A DNA stretch of 64,000 nucleotides from Bactericera cockerelli (Eukaryota > Arthropoda > Insecta > Hemiptera > Triozidae): the NCBI GenBank assembly GCA_024516035.1, contig CM044957.1, forward strand, positions 3,755,017 to 3,819,016, given 5' to 3'. Both the position numbers and the translations under genes were made by a program. The notes under the pieces are model-generated. The model had not been told where the DNA came from. It saw only the letters and a list, made by a program, of their open reading frames with translations, and ran no database searches. This document shows positions 27,272 to 40,624 of this stretch, piece after piece; position 1 is the stretch's first letter, and each line of letters opens with the position of its first letter.

Positions 27272-30200
27272 TATGCAAGGAAAATTTCTTCAAGAGCAAC
27301 TCAGGCTGATGTATCCAATGGAATGGAAAGTTCTCAACTCAATTTTTGATCTTTCACTGACCACAGACTGAAGTCTTGAAAACTTAAAATGAAACTAATA
27401 TAAGTGATAGCAAAGTTTCAAAAAAGTAGGATTTTATTGGACTAGTCTAAATTTGAAAATTTCCCGCTTCATTATGTACAATAACAAACAGATGTCACAG
27501 ATTTGTGATCTGTTGCTCAGTATTCTCCCCTCACTCTCCCCTCAACCCCTGTGCCATCAAGCTCATTCGTTTTCCATCCATTTTCATTTTCTGGAAAATC
27601 TTTTTATCACTTTTCTTATTTTCATGCTCTTCTGCCTCTCTGGTAGATATTAATTGCTGGATTGTTTAATTGCTGAAGCTGTTTATAAAATTTACACGTT
27701 GCTCGGTCATCTAGCTTCATACCAAACAGTTATCTACTCATTCTAAGGTATGTATCAGATACATTTATTATTTCATTTAATTTATAAGCTCCTCAATCCT
27801 GAGCTTTTCCGGGTGTGTGGGTGGTTGACTACAAGAAGTTTAGTTAATCAATAAAACACATCCTATGAAGGGTACCAACATTGTCCATCCTTCTACAATG
27901 GCTTTATTAATTTATGATTCAATTTCAGCCAGTACACATCAATGCTTTTGAAGCTTTGGGAGTTGTGAAATAAACATTGGGTATTCTATATTCAGTGCTT
28001 TAGTAATTTAAAACTGGTGGATTATTTCAAATGTAAATTTCTTTGGTAAATATGAAATCTAGGTAGCAAGCTTCACACTGTGATTTTTGTCTGGGAAAAA
28101 GTATAGGAAATATTGAGTTTTGATGGCAAGCTGTAAAGTTGAGACATAAGGAGGTATATTCCACCTTCTTATGTGTTGAGAAGACTGATTTAGGTGTGTG
28201 AAATGTTAATAATGGTAAATGTTTATGTTTTTGACAGCAAGCATAGTGTGTAGAATTAAGATGTGTGGAAACCACCCCCCTGCAGGCCTACATCATGGTG
28301 TCCTCAGCACTAGTATTGCAAAGGAGTCTCCTCTCCACAAAATTTCTTCCCAGTATCAAACTTAAACATAAATAGACCACGACAAATATTCTACTCCTCT
28401 GTGATGGTGTTGTGCTATGTGATTTTTCCATGCAACTGGGGTTTGTTTCATCACTTCTTAATTCTACACGCTACGCAGCAAGCTTACTGTAATTTTCAGC
28501 CAAGATGGGTTTTATTTCACATTCTAATATTCAATTCAATTCAAGCTTTATTGTGTTATTTTAAATGTTTTTTATTATTTTAATTTGGGTTTAACATTGC
28601 TTAAACTACATACATGGTCATATCACATGGGGGGTGTAACCCTTCATTTGCAGGAAACTCACAAACCTGCTACCCACATTAACCTTACCCAGTCTAGGTT
28701 GGGCCAGAATGCCAGCAACAAGAAGTCTTCACCTCGCTAGATGTTGCTTAACTTCAATGATCCTACGAGAACTGGTGCATTCAAAGCACCATCAACACTG
28801 GCTACTAATATGTCTATTTTCCAATACTCCAATATTTTTTTGATATCGGTAATAGTTTACAGGATTCTTGATATTTTACATTGAAAATTTTGAGAAAACA
28901 AGGAAATACGTAAAAATGGAACTTCTGTGTATTATTTTTATTCATATTTTGTCTCCTGAACACATTACAAAGTGAAAATATACCTCATCTTGACTTAAAA
29001 TTGCATTGCTGTCTAAACTAGACATTTTCCAGGTAGTTTATGTTATTCTGTTTGGCCCCTCAGGAGCTTGTCTGTCAATTTTCTTGTAAACCTTAACAGT
29101 TTAAGAAGCTTTTTCAGATCTGACTCTCCATTCTTGTCAGAGTTGTCAAGAATAGTGTAAATTACCAAAAAAAAAAACATTTTTATTTAACTATAAACTT
29201 TGATTTCAGATTTTTGAAAAAAAAGAAAATAAATTTTTGTGTATTTTTTTACATATTGTGCAGTTGCACAGCTACAATTAGTTTCTTGAACACATTAAAA
29301 GGTAAAATATACCTCATCTTGGCCAAAAATCATAGTAGCTTGCCATCTTAATTATTATTTACTGATTCAATAATTGACTGTGAAGGTTCTGTGTGGCCAA
29401 AAAAGTGCAACCTAGAACAAAAAACTATCAAGAAAGTTTTTTTTATACAGTTTGTTTAACTGAAGCAAAATCAAGTAATTCACTCTTCCTGTGTAGGAGT
29501 AAAAAAAAAAAAAAAAAAAAAATAGTAAATGCTGTCTAAACTGAATAATTTTTTTGATATACCTAAATGATATGTGAGAGTGTGTTGTATATGAAAAATT
29601 GATAGAAAAAGTAATGATATATGGAGCAAATAGAAGAATTTGAAACAAGTGGTAAAAGAAGAGGTATTGATAAAAGAGGAAAAGAGGTTGAAGAGATAAT
29701 GTTAAGGAAGAACCAAGAAAGAAAACTGAAGAAAAGATAAGGTGCTGCATAGGAATTGAGGAAGGGAAAGATTCACGAAGGAAATGTCAACTCCAAGTAT
29801 GTTTAAGAAAGGGAAAAATTCAAGAATAATAAGAATATACTACAGGCTTACTACAAAGCCTTGAATATTGAATTTTCATTTTGAAGGGAGAAATTAAAAT
29901 TTAAACCCAATTGATTCTAATCAATTTGAACTATTTTAGAAAAGTAGGTATTTTGAAAGGAGTTATAAAGTTAATGGTGCAAAGCTCATTTTTTGGACCC
30001 TAATTATGCATCATCATGTTTTTAATAATGGCTTGCTGTGAGTTAAAGAAAAAATATGACCAGATGTCCATCCTTTTCTTACCTTACAGGTAATATAAAG
30101 TGAGAAAAACTGAAATAATCCACCAGTTCACAATTGAAAGATAAAAGTGATGTCTTGTGTTATAAGTTGTAATTCATTAATGAAGCAAGTTAAATAAAGC

Positions 30201-30340
30201 TCTAACTATAATGATAAATATTTCCTCAAAAAAGTCTTTGGTACCTCCAAATTGTGATTGAAAAAAAAAACTTGCATATGAATGGTAAAATTCACATTCT
30301 TTAGACTCATGGCACCCTCAGTATCTCTCTTTCAAATATA
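27272..30340. other. Intergenic interval between MRPS24 and the Myb/SANT-like gene
   Basis: This is the shared 5' side of two divergent genes. It contains one 5S-headed SINE (28590-28802), A/T tracts (for example 29497-29521) and two similar stretches around CATTACAAAGTGAAAATATA (28965) and CATTAAAAGGTAAAATATAC (29290). I see no coding exon. Confidence 0.6.
28590..28802 (-). mobile_element. 5S-headed SINE, reverse copy
   Basis: In plus-strand order: GGGTTTAACATTGCTTAAAC tail, AGGAAACTCACAAACCTGCT middle, CTCGCTAGATGTTGCTTAAC and CCTACGAGAACTGGTGCATT head. The head is complete but diverged. Confidence 0.7.
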
Positions 30341-32425
30341 ATGAGTGCAAAACGTTTTACAACTGAGGAAATAAATTTTGTCAAAGAAGAAGTTTCAAAA
30401 AGAGGCTTAATAATAAACACCAACGAATGTGATGCTGTTACTGTTGTGAAGAAGAAATTAACATGGGAAGAAATTGCAGCTGCTTACAACAAGGTGCCAT
30501 CTTTTGAAAAGGTAAGTTTTCTGTTTTATGTACTTTTTAAGATATACCTTGTATTTAGTTCTTCTTAGTTATCAATATCAGTTGCACACAGAATTTATTC
30601 AGCAAAGGTGAACATTGATAATAATGATATTCCCATATCCTCAAAGAGACTTTTTATCAATGCTATAAAATGTATATTAAAACAATGAAATTCAACCTAA
30701 ATTTTTTTTGGAGAGATAAAATTTGTTTACTTTTGATATGAACCGATATGATAAGTATCATAAGTTAACTTAAATAAACAAGAAGTATGCTAAATAGGTA
30801 TGTAGCTAAATGGTTTTATTTTTCAGAGAACAACCAAACAACTTCAGAAATTATGGGATAATGTAAAAATGAGAGAGAAAAATAAGCAAAGAGCCAATAA
30901 GAATATGTTGAACATTGAAAATGGCACCAGATTTTGTCTTCCTTCTCCTCACGCCTTAAATAGTTCATTATTATCAGCTTTTGCCAGTGAAACTCCTGTT
31001 CCCGACCCATCTGATTTCCTGGAAATACCTACAAGAAGAGATTATTCACTGAGTCCTAGTAGAACAATCCCTGAAGTAGAGGTGGAAGATGATACTGAGT
31101 CAGAGGGTAAGTCAAAATAATCTAGTGTAATGTCTCACCACAGATTGTTTTAAGGTATTTCATTTAAAGATTATGTAGTGGAGTCATTGTGAATTTAAGT
31201 GAACAAATTTAATTAAGAAAAAATCTGCCAATCTTAATATACAGGGTGTCCCACCAAATTTGGACACCTCAAATTACTCGGCCCCTGAATATTACTTTCT
31301 TCTTATACTCTTTTCATCATATTCAGTGGGTAATGAAAAATGACTGAATTTCCTTTATCAGTATATTTTGACACCTGTATTTATCGAAGTTGCATGCCAG
31401 CTTGCAGGTGAAAATATAGATTTTGTGCTTTATGTATTCTTTTATACCATCAGCTTAGGTAGGCTAAGACCAGGGAGATCTCAGTCTTCAAACACAAGCA
31501 TACAATAATTATTATACATAAAGCAACACTTCCGAAAGCATACCACAATCACAATCACACTCACATTTTCCTTGTTATTATTTCAAAATGAGTGTTTTAA
31601 ACCTTTTTTTTGGGGTTAGGATGATATTAATCTGGCCACCACTATGATAATGATAACCTCCGTTTCAGATCCATTGAGTTTCTCTCCAACAGCATCATTC
31701 CTCAAGACTCAATTATTAAAAAGACAACAGAGGAAGAATGAAACAGGTAAAATCATAATATCGATGAAACTTCCAGAGTTGTGTATTTACTTAAACTCAT
31801 ATTGTCTGAACTGATAGCACTCATACTCACCTTACTTATTTGTGACTCAAGAAAGAATATTCTGTTCATACAAAAGTACATGTACCACTCATAATATGAC
31901 AGATACCTTCATAATAAATATATGACAAACCAATCCGTCTTGTTCGAGGACCTTTAAAACGAGGTCGTATAAAATATCACGGGGGGTAATAAATGAATTC
32001 AATACAAATTATTTGCTCAAATTTCCAGAGAAAATGTGTAGATTAAAACAGTACATCATTATGTTTAAATTAAATTTTGTGATAGATGCATGTTTTAATT
32101 TCTAGCTAAAGCAATATACCTATTTGTAATATCTTGAATTATTGAAATTATAAAGTTAGTTAATATTTTTCTATTGATGAATTTTCTCCTTTTTTCAGGT
32201 AGTAAATCTGGACTATTAGAGCTTCAAAAATCAAGAGATGCAGAATTGCACAGAAAGAAAATGGAGGAGATGGACATAAGGCTTGAAATAGCCCGAAATG
32301 ATCTGGAAACTGCTCAATACCTCAGTAATTCAGCAAAGAGGAAATCTGACTTAGAAGAGGAAATTTTAAGAAGAAAATTAAGTAAACTAGATGAAGAAAA
32401 GGACAGTGTTTCCAAATGTTCTTGA
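30341..32425 (+). CDS. Myb/SANT-like DNA-binding protein (251 aa, four exons)
   Basis: Exons 30341-30511, 30827-31106, 31669-31746 and 32199-32425; all boundaries are GT-AG and the phases (0, 1, 1) agree. Residues 1-80 form a Myb/SANT-like trihelix of the kind in FSBP/MSANTD proteins: FTTEEINFVKEEVSKRGLII, then KKLTWEEIAAAYNK, then RTTKQLQKLWDNVKMREKNK, each with a central Trp. The middle (90-175) is Ser/Pro-rich and acidic (EVEVEDDTESEG). The last 75 residues are a Lys/Glu-rich coiled coil (ELHRKKMEEMDIRLEIARND), as in this family, where it oligomerises. The role is probably as a sequence-specific regulator, but such domains also derive from transposons, and no target is deducible. The last two exons have many A-rich codons. 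Confidence 0.8.
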
Positions 32426-33143
32426 AAGTCATACCAAGTAAAAATATGTAAATCCTTAAAAGGAATATCTTCCCATGAAGATGTTGAGTACTATCTCTAT
32501 GCCTTGATCCTCATTTTCTTGTTACCTTCATTTATTTTTTACATTATAAAGAAATTGTTTCATAACATAAATTAATCTTAATATGTATAGGAAATCAATT
32601 TACATTAATTCATTTAATCAACGGAGCACCATAATAGCTGGGCTAAATTACTCCAAATTTGGCACAGAGTCTCCTTAAAGCATTTAAGTGTGTACTAAAA
32701 AAGGATTTTTAATAATTTCATACAGGACCCCAGGAGCCACGTCCAAAACCTATAACGGTAACAAACAGGTTTTAGTAAGTTAATAATATTACTAGCTTTG
32801 TTACCGATGAGATTTTTGCCGTGGCTGGCCTCCTATTTGGAATTTTTAAGAACTCTTTCTTAGTACACAGCTTGATACCAAAAAGAGACTCTTGTGCCAT
32901 ATTGGGAGTTATTTGGTCTAACTGTTTCGGAGTTTGATTATGAATGGATGAAAGTGAAAGTATTTTGTATGTTAAGATTTGACTTGTTGTTTTATTATTG
33001 TTTTCTTAGTTTTGTACATATTCGGGGGTTCATTTTTGAATTCTTAGACGGTCTTTTAACCATTGATGTAAATAATGATACATGATTATTCTAGATTGTT
33101 AGACAGCCAACACATATAAGTTCAACTGTCAAATCTGGAAAAT

Positions 33144-33149
33144 AATAAA
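33144..33149 (+). terminator. Candidate poly(A) signal of the Myb/SANT-like gene
   Basis: AATAAA, about 720 bp past the stop at 32425 and upstream of TBPH. Confidence 0.3.
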
Positions 33150-33759
33150 TTGTTAATAATTACAAATAACATCAAATGTTCTAATTCTAACCTTTCCCAC
33201 TGTTGCAGTGTAAGATAATTTTGGACCAATATACCTTATGTACTAGATATTTAATTCTGTGTTGAAAATATAATTGAAATTTTTAAAATAATATTTTGTA
33301 AAATACTCATTTCTACTCGTCTTTTATTTTAATTTATTTACAATCTATTATATCTCTTTTCATAACTTGGCAATCAACTATTAACATTTTTTACTCTCGT
33401 TATGGAAATGATCTCTGAATAATTTACATATTTAGTGTAAAAAGTGTACTGTTCTTTCTTAGTAACAAAAACCTAGAATTTTGTATCACAAGTTTAAGCT
33501 CAACATAACTAGTATCTTTGCTCATTGACAATGAACTTATTGTCGTATTTGCACAGCTCAGATGTGTTATTGGCTTATAAAAAAGAAAAAAAATGTCTGC
33601 TTTACCATGTTGAAGAAATTCAACATATAAAAAGTAGGCATTTTTGTTCTATATTGTACTATTAATAAATGTATCAGTAATTTTTTTTTACCATAACCAG
33701 TCTTTCATCATTGTTTTTGTTGTTTTTTTTTTTTTCAGTATCCTTTTACTTAATTTACA

Positions 33760-36319
33760 ATGGTGAACTATATTTGTGTGTCTGATAACGACACAGAACA
33801 GAACTTGGTAGACTTGCCTCTGGAGAACAATGACACCCTTTACACATCTACCCTGGCCGCCCAGTTCCCTGGAGCTGTAGGACTCAAGTATCAGGTGAAT
33901 GGGAGAACCCGAGCAGTCAAGTGTGTTGATAATCTGCTTTACCCCGGAGAATGGTTGGGGAGACCACGTCTACTATTGCGTCTATGGACCAGAAGCTGGT
34001 GAGAACCTTTGATTTTTATGTAATAAATATCTCTTTAAAGATGCTCTTGGACAGTACAGAATACTTTAAATTTTAGCCTGTCAGAGAGAAAGATCAAATA
34101 ATGCAAGTTGAAAAAGTGGTGGTATGAAAACGTCCATTACGTAGTATTTTTTTAGTTAGTGCAAAACTTTGAATCTTCTTTCTGACACAGTAGTAAAAAA
34201 ACTCAATTTATCTTAGGAAAATGCTCCATTTGTTTCAGGAGCTAAGAGAAAGGCTGGCACATCAGACAATGATTCCAAGAAATTCAAGAATACCGAAGAA
34301 GACTCATCTGCCTTCTCTTCAGATCTGGTAGTCCTGGGACTAGCATGGAAAACCACTGATGACGAACTGAAGCAGTACTTCTCCCAATATGGAGATCTGG
34401 AACTAGCCAAGGTTAGAATGGAAATATAGATATCTCCAATTCTCCACTGATGAAAAAACTTAATCTAGAACAAAGACTAGAACTTTTTCTAAGAAATCAG
34501 ACGAGTCGGATAGAGAAATCTCTGGCAAAGTCTGATAATACTGAACTGTTTAAAGAACGGAGAGAAATAATTTAAAATCCACTGCCATTCTCTATGTTCA
34601 CCAAATTCTTATCGACTTGATATTGAATGCACAATAAAAGAATGATAAATTTCATGTGATAAACTTCAGAATTTCTAACTAAGATCTAGGTTTAGACATC
34701 AACATAAAATATCAATTATTTTTTCTTGTTATTTTCATTAATCAGGTGAAAACTGACAGAGTAACAGGACGTTCCAAAGGCTTTGGCTTCATTCGGTTCT
34801 CGGACCCAGAAGTGCAGGTCCGTGTCATGCTCAAACGTCACAAGATTGGTGACCGATTTTGCGACATCAGAATTCCCAACTCGAACAAAGTAAGTGGCGA
34901 AGTAAGTACAATAATCTCCCCGCACCACCAAGTGTTATGTTTATACTATGAAAATAGTATTAACAGTTTTGTGTTTGATACATCTTACATGGATAAAATT
35001 GTATGCATGCCCTAATCCCATGCATAGGCTCCTTCCAACCAATTTCTAGGAACCAAACTTGGATTGAACATTTTACTAGATAATAGTTTTGCGTTTTAGG
35101 GTCGAATTATGAAACAGGATTGGTAAATCTTAGTCGACGCTATCCCTAAACTTTTACTTTGACAACAACTGTAGAGGTCATATCTAAGCCGGGCTTTGTA
35201 GCTGTATATTACCACTGTGGCGTAAGCCTTGGTGACCGAAAATCTTGTTTTAGTGCAAGGAAAAGTGCACCGATAGTCAAGTGGTTAACGCGCTAGTCTG
35301 GTAATCCAAGTAGCGTAGGGATCCGTTGGTTCGAATCCCACCATGTGCATGACATTTTTCATGAATTAAGAGTTTGTGACCACATAATAATAAGACTATG
35401 AAGGTTAGGTGGTAGAAAATGCTTTGAGAAGTAACCTCGCCTGGTGGTTACCTTCCACTAAAGAGTATTATATATTAAAATACCTCGGTCATCTGATAAA
35501 ATCCAACGGTCGGCTACTAATAATAATTCATATTACGGCCTTTATTCTCCATTTGTCAATCATGTTATAATCCAAACTCACCATTAGGCTGGGTGATTCA
35601 ATAATTGCTAGCAGGAAGTGGTAATAGATTTTTCATTGAAAATTAACTTAAAATTAAGGAACTTACGATTTTTTTATTATTAATTTCAGCCGTTCATGAA
35701 GAGTGTGAGGAAAGTGTTTGTGGGACACTGCACCGAAGACATCTCTGAGCAAGACTTGCAAGACTACTTTGGTAAATATGGTGAAATCACTGACACTTTT
35801 ATTCCCAAACCATTCCGTGGTTTTGGCTTTGTGACATTTAATGAGCCTGATGTTGTGGCAGCCTTGACGGGGCGAGACCACACCATCAAAGACACCAAGG
35901 TGTTTGTAACGGAGGCCATCCCGCGTTCCAATGAAAATCCCAAGTTCAGTGGAGGCCAGGGAGGTTTTAGCGGTGGCTTTGATTCAGGGTATGACAGACG
36001 GTCTGTGAGTAGATACGATAGCTATGGCTCGGGGGGTGGTTACAATAACAAGTGGGGAGGCAGACAGCAGAACAATGACTCCTGGTCCAGCCCAAGTGGT
36101 GGCTATGGCAACAGCTCCGGGGGCTATGGTTCTAATGCCGGTAATACATGGAAAGCAAGTGCGAGTACAGGGGGGGCAGACCCAAACTTTATTGCCACGG
36201 TAGTGAACCAAGCAGTGGCGGGGGTGCTCAACAATATCAAGGGGGCTCAACACGCCGCTGGTGGAAGTCCTGGCACAGACTTCTCAAATGATAAGAGGTG
36301 GAGCAAGTGGGAGAGTTAA
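33760..36319 (+). CDS. TBPH: TBPH / TDP-43 orthologue (394 aa after one-base frame correction)
   Basis: A nuclear UG-repeat RNA-binding protein acting in splicing repression and RNA stability. Exons 33760-33998, 34239-34411, 34746-34889 and 35690-36319. The N-terminal oligomerisation domain (1-79) has LAAQFPGAVGLKYQ. The basic NLS AKRK is near 81-84. RRM1 (about 108-184) has RNP2 LVVLGL and RNP1 KGFGFIRF and is split by an intron after ELAK. RRM2 (about 192-262) has RNP2 KVFVGH and RNP1 RGFGFVTF. A Gly/Ser/Asn-rich low-complexity tail follows and ends KRWSKWES. As written, exon 1 goes out of frame at TACCCCGG (33940-33947): reading CCC instead of CCCC restores GWGDHVYYCVYGPEAG and makes the donor phase match exon 2. 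I therefore treat it as an extra C in the assembly. The 5'UTR has a splice acceptor (TTTTTCAG at 33738). Confidence 0.9.
35099..35165. mobile_element. MITE arm fragment in TBPH intron 3
   Basis: GGGTCGAATTATGAAACAGG matches the arm of the 228-390 element. No opposing arm is seen. Confidence 0.4.
35262..35475 (+). mobile_element. SINE-A, full copy in TBPH intron 3
   Basis: A box AGTCAAGTGGTTAACGCGCT, B box GGTTCGAATCCCACC, body GACCACATAATAATAAGACT and GGTTAGGTGGTAGAAAATGC, tail AAAGAGTATTATAT. It is in the sense orientation of TBPH. Confidence 0.8.
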
Positions 36320-36629
36320 GCGGAGAGATAGAAGAGCGAATGAGAACAGTGGAGAGAGAACTGGAAGCAAGCTGACACGAGAACTCCTGATCTCATGAGT
36401 GGAATTTACTGTTTATATACTTTATATATATTGATTGGAGAATTTTTCAATATTTAGTAGATTTAGTTGTTTGAAAAGTTGAATGTGAATAAGGGAAAGA
36501 TTTACAATTTTATTTAGATGGCTTAAACAAAGAACTTGATGTTAATTGTGACAATGAGAAATAAGAACTACACATGTGGATTTTTTTCCATCAAAATGTA
36601 CAGACAATTAATAACAACTAGGTTTATCA

Positions 36630-36635
36630 AATAAA
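36630..36635 (+). terminator. Candidate poly(A) signal of TBPH
   Basis: AATAAA, about 310 bp after the TBPH stop. Confidence 0.35.
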
Positions 36636-38280
36636 AATAATGATTGGAAATCTCAATGGTCAATTTTCATTTTTAAAGTATTGCGAATCGGGATACACCC
36701 TCCTATTTTCTACATTTACCTAAAAAATTTGGTTATGGTTTAAAAGGGATTTTGTTTATGTCAAATATATGAAAAAATTGGGGTTAGTGTTTAGCACATA
36801 CTAGTTAATTGACAGCAATAATGTGTCCCTTGTACGTTTTTTATCTAATTCTTCACTAACTCAAGGTTCGTGTTGTCAATGTCTTTTTCATTAATGACTT
36901 CTCTCTGACCACTTTTAACTTTCACAGACATAATTATTTTCATTATAATTATGAAAAAACAAAACAAACATTGATAAAAAGTTCATAAAATTTCATTTTT
37001 ATAGCTTTATAATAAGGGTTGTTTGTTGAAGAGTGATGGTTAATGCCTATGGCATTCTCTACTGTGGTTTTTAGATTGAAATGGGTTCATTAGTTAAATT
37101 TAGTGTAAATTATACTCCACAATATTGTGTGACTTCTTGAGTATTAAGTTATTTTTTTGCTTATATTTCAATTTACAGTTTGGACATTTCAATAAATGAG
37201 AGTAATTTTAAAGAGTGAAAACTATCAAAAGTGAATTGAGTGTGTTGATCTAGTGTTTCATTGCAGGTGTTGAAGATGTTGACTGTTGGACATGGAGAGA
37301 TCCAGAGCAACTTTAGTTATGTTTAAATGCCAGAATTATAGAAGTTTTGGTTTGATATACAGAGTGATCGAGGGATTTTTATCTTTTTAACGGTTAAAAA
37401 TTTCTGTAACAAATTTTGACATTTTTTTTTGTTATCAAAATTTCTACAAGGTGTCCAAAAGTAGTGAAACAAGCACCGACGTTCTATTTTTAAATGGAAA
37501 CCCATATTTTTTAATTAATATTCGAAATCCACGTTACATTTTACTTATTTTGGACTCCTCACTTGATACTTTGATTAAACGGATCTTTGATCAACCCCAT
37601 TTGATCATGGACTTTCCTTTGGAGTAAAAGTGATAGAACCCAGAGTGTGATACATCATATTCATATCAGTGAAGTTTTTCATTTAAAATCACGTGGGACC
37701 ATCGATTTTACCTTATTCTATACGTGAACACCAAAGAATTTATCAATTTGCGTTAGAACTCCAAGCGAAATTTCAAATATGTATCTTAGGCCGTTGAAAA
37801 AATAAAAGCCACTTTTCGACCACACTATATTATCCCAGAAGTTCTAGCAAAGGACCTATAACTTTTGAACCGCCAGAAATATTTTCAAAATGATATGTTT
37901 CTCGAAAATGGCGAGAGCATGCTTTGAATATGAATAATGATGTTACATTTTAAGATATACCTTCTTTCTAACTCCATATTTTGGGTTCTTTTCATGAAAC
38001 TGCTGAAAGTTTTAAAGTTGATTGACTTCTTGAACAAGATGAATAATAGAGTAAGTGACTATTTATTTCAATGTACCTGCGTGAGGGACTTAAATAAACA
38101 ATTTAATGTTGTTTCATACAACAAACTTGTAATAAGAATCACATCAACTCATAGATTTCAACAGGTTAAATTAAAAAAAAAAAAAATGAAGAATTTTTGT
38201 AGATTCGTTGATTGTGACATGAGATTCACAAGTTCAAAATCAAGTAAACCGAATTGTGGGAAATGTTTTAGACTTTATCA

Positions 38281-38660
38281 GATTCAATTTGCGAGTATAA
38301 TCGAATCAAGTGAGTGTTTTTGTGAGAATTCTTGAAGACTTCAACAGATTCAATTTACAAGTAGAAATAAATCAAGTGAGCCTTTTTGTGAGAATTCTTG
38401 AAGACTTCAGCAGATTCAATTTACAAGTAGAAATAAATCAAGTGAGCCTGTTTGTGAGAATTCTTGAAGACTCCAGCAGATTCAATTTACAAGTAGAAAT
38501 AAATCAAGTGAGCCTTTTTATGAGAATTTTTGAAGACTGCAACAGATTCAATTTACAAGTAGAAATAAATCAAGTGAGTTTTTTTGTGAGAATTCTTGAA
38601 GACTGCAACAGATTCAATTTACAAGTAGAAATAAATCAAGTGAGAATTTTTGAAGACTAA
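38281..38660. repeat. 66-bp minisatellite, about six copies
   Basis: GATTCAATTTACAAGTAGAA recurs at 38347, 38413, 38479, 38545 and 38611 (exact 66-bp steps), with the first, diverged copy at 38281. The unit also contains GTGAGAATTCTTGAAGACT. Because 66 is divisible by three, an ORF runs through it; I regard that as an artefact. Confidence 0.9.
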
Positions 38661-38689
38661 CATTTTAACAGATCAACCAGTGAACTGAA

Positions 38690-39040
38690 TTAAATGAAGA
38701 GAGCCTTTTGTGAGAATCCCTGTAAACTTTAACAGTTGGTAGAACTTGCTAGAAAAAATAAATTAAGAGAGCCTTTTTGTGAAAATCCCTGTAAATTTTA
38801 ACAGATCAACCAGTGAACTGAATTAAATAAAGAGAGCCTTTTTGTGAGAATTCCTGTAAACTTGTACAATTTCCTAGCTAAAATAAATAAAGAGAGCCCT
38901 TTTGTGAGAATTCCTGTAAACTTGTACAATTTCCTAGCTAGAATAAATAAAGAGAGCCCTTTTGTGAGAATTCCTGTAAACTTGTACAATTTCCTAGCTA
39001 GATTAAATAAAGAGAGCCCTTTTGTGAGAATTCCGAACAG
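38690..39040. repeat. 60-bp minisatellite next to the 66-bp array
   Basis: CTTGTACAATTTCCTAGCTA recurs at 38861, 38921 and 38981, with looser copies before. The GAGAGCC-CTTTTGTGAGAATTC core is shared with the 66-bp array, so the two arrays probably share an origin. Confidence 0.85.
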
Positions 39041-40480
39041 ATGGTGAAAGGAAAAGAGACAATGCATTGGACCGAGTTGAGAAAGTGTTGGAGGAAAGTA
39101 AAATCAGGAGAGCAGCTTGCATTAAGTTTTGAGAGCAACTTGGAGAAGAAGAGATGAGATGTGAGCAGAGGTGTAAGTATTATATTTTTGAATTTGACTG
39201 CTGTGAATGCTTGTTTAGCTATGGGAGAATTTCTCATTGAGGGAAAGTATTTGAAACCATAACATATTTGTTGGAACAAAATCCAGATTTCTCAGTAATT
39301 TTGTTAAAGAGAAACTTTTTTAAACCGTTTCATATTTGTTAGAACAAAATATCAGCTCTAGAGGTACAGTCTATCACAAAATTGTCTTATGAAATCATTG
39401 AGACACATACTTGACATCATTTTGGACCCATCATTTTGTTCATACAATGATGTCATATAAAAGTAGTTTTGTGAATACATACTTGTCAATATTGAGAGGA
39501 GATAAGATCTAGTATTTATCTCGTATGTCAGTGATAGTACCAATAACATGGGACTGAGTAAAAGATGGCACTGGATTGAATGGGATATAAATCATTCATT
39601 AATTTTTTTTAAGGAACTGAATGTTTCTAGCTCGCACTATTTTGGTGTTTTCTTTTAGAAAATTCGTTTTAGTATTTCAACATCTGTGATTCTTGTGTTA
39701 CGTTAGCATAGAATAAGAGGTTATTTAAAAAAAAAATCCAATAATCTACTTTCTTTGTAGAATTGTTGGTTGCACCTCACATGAGAGCAGTTATCATTTT
39801 CAACCTCTTTGATGAGTTCTTTACTTATCTAATTTTCTTGCTTTTCAGATATACCAGACAGCATACGTTCTAAGGGCTCGTAGAATATTGACTACTTACT
39901 AAATAAGTTTTCATATTTACAATGATGAGATATGATTGGAGTTTGACCCGGGGCAGCATTGAAAAGTATTCTCATCCAACTATGGCCCAATATTGAAACA
40001 AAGGGTGATGGACACTGCTGGTTTCATTTTGCACAGGTACACATCAGTATTTTTTAATTTTCTTTAGGGATCTGCCATAAAACTTTCAAGATTTCAAAAA
40101 AAAAAAAAAATGTACAAAATTAACATCTCTTTTATATTACACTCTATTTATTGGAAAATCACACAAACCTGCTCCAACCTCATCTGACCTGGAATAATAA
40201 TATTCACAAGAGCTTGAATTAGGGTGATTGCCACCATCCAAGTTAACCTAGCTAGACGTTGCTTAACTTTAGTGATTTTGAGCTTGTCAATGAGTCATAA
40301 CTGCTGCTTCACATTCGCTTTTTCAAGGTCGTTCACTAAGTCAATATGAACCATTGCTTTTGTAATAGTTGATGCTGTCTCATAACAAGTAATGGTTGAC
40401 TACCGTCGAAGAATGCCCTAGACTGAAAGACTTTGGGTTGGGAAGCAAACGTGCCTCTGAAAGATATTTTTGAATTAAAC

Positions 40481-40624
40481 TGACAGCAGTAGCTTGATTG
40501 ATTAGGCGACGGACTTGTAACCTGAAGGTCGCTGGTTCAAGTTCCGGTTTCAGCCTAGATTTAGTAAAGTAAGTTTGAGTAGTTGTGACATCACGAAAGT
40601 GATTAACATTAATATGACAACGTG
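40481..40624 (+). mobile_element. SINE-C, forward copy
   Basis: AGTAGCTTGATTGATTAGGC, GGTCGCTGGTTCAAGTTCC (B box), GTTTGAGTAGTTGTGACATC and ACGAAAGTGATTAACATTAA. Nearly complete. Confidence 0.75.

Noticed and set aside
38310..38660. 116-codon ORF across the 66-bp repeats
   Set aside because: Repeat artefact; no splice or start support.
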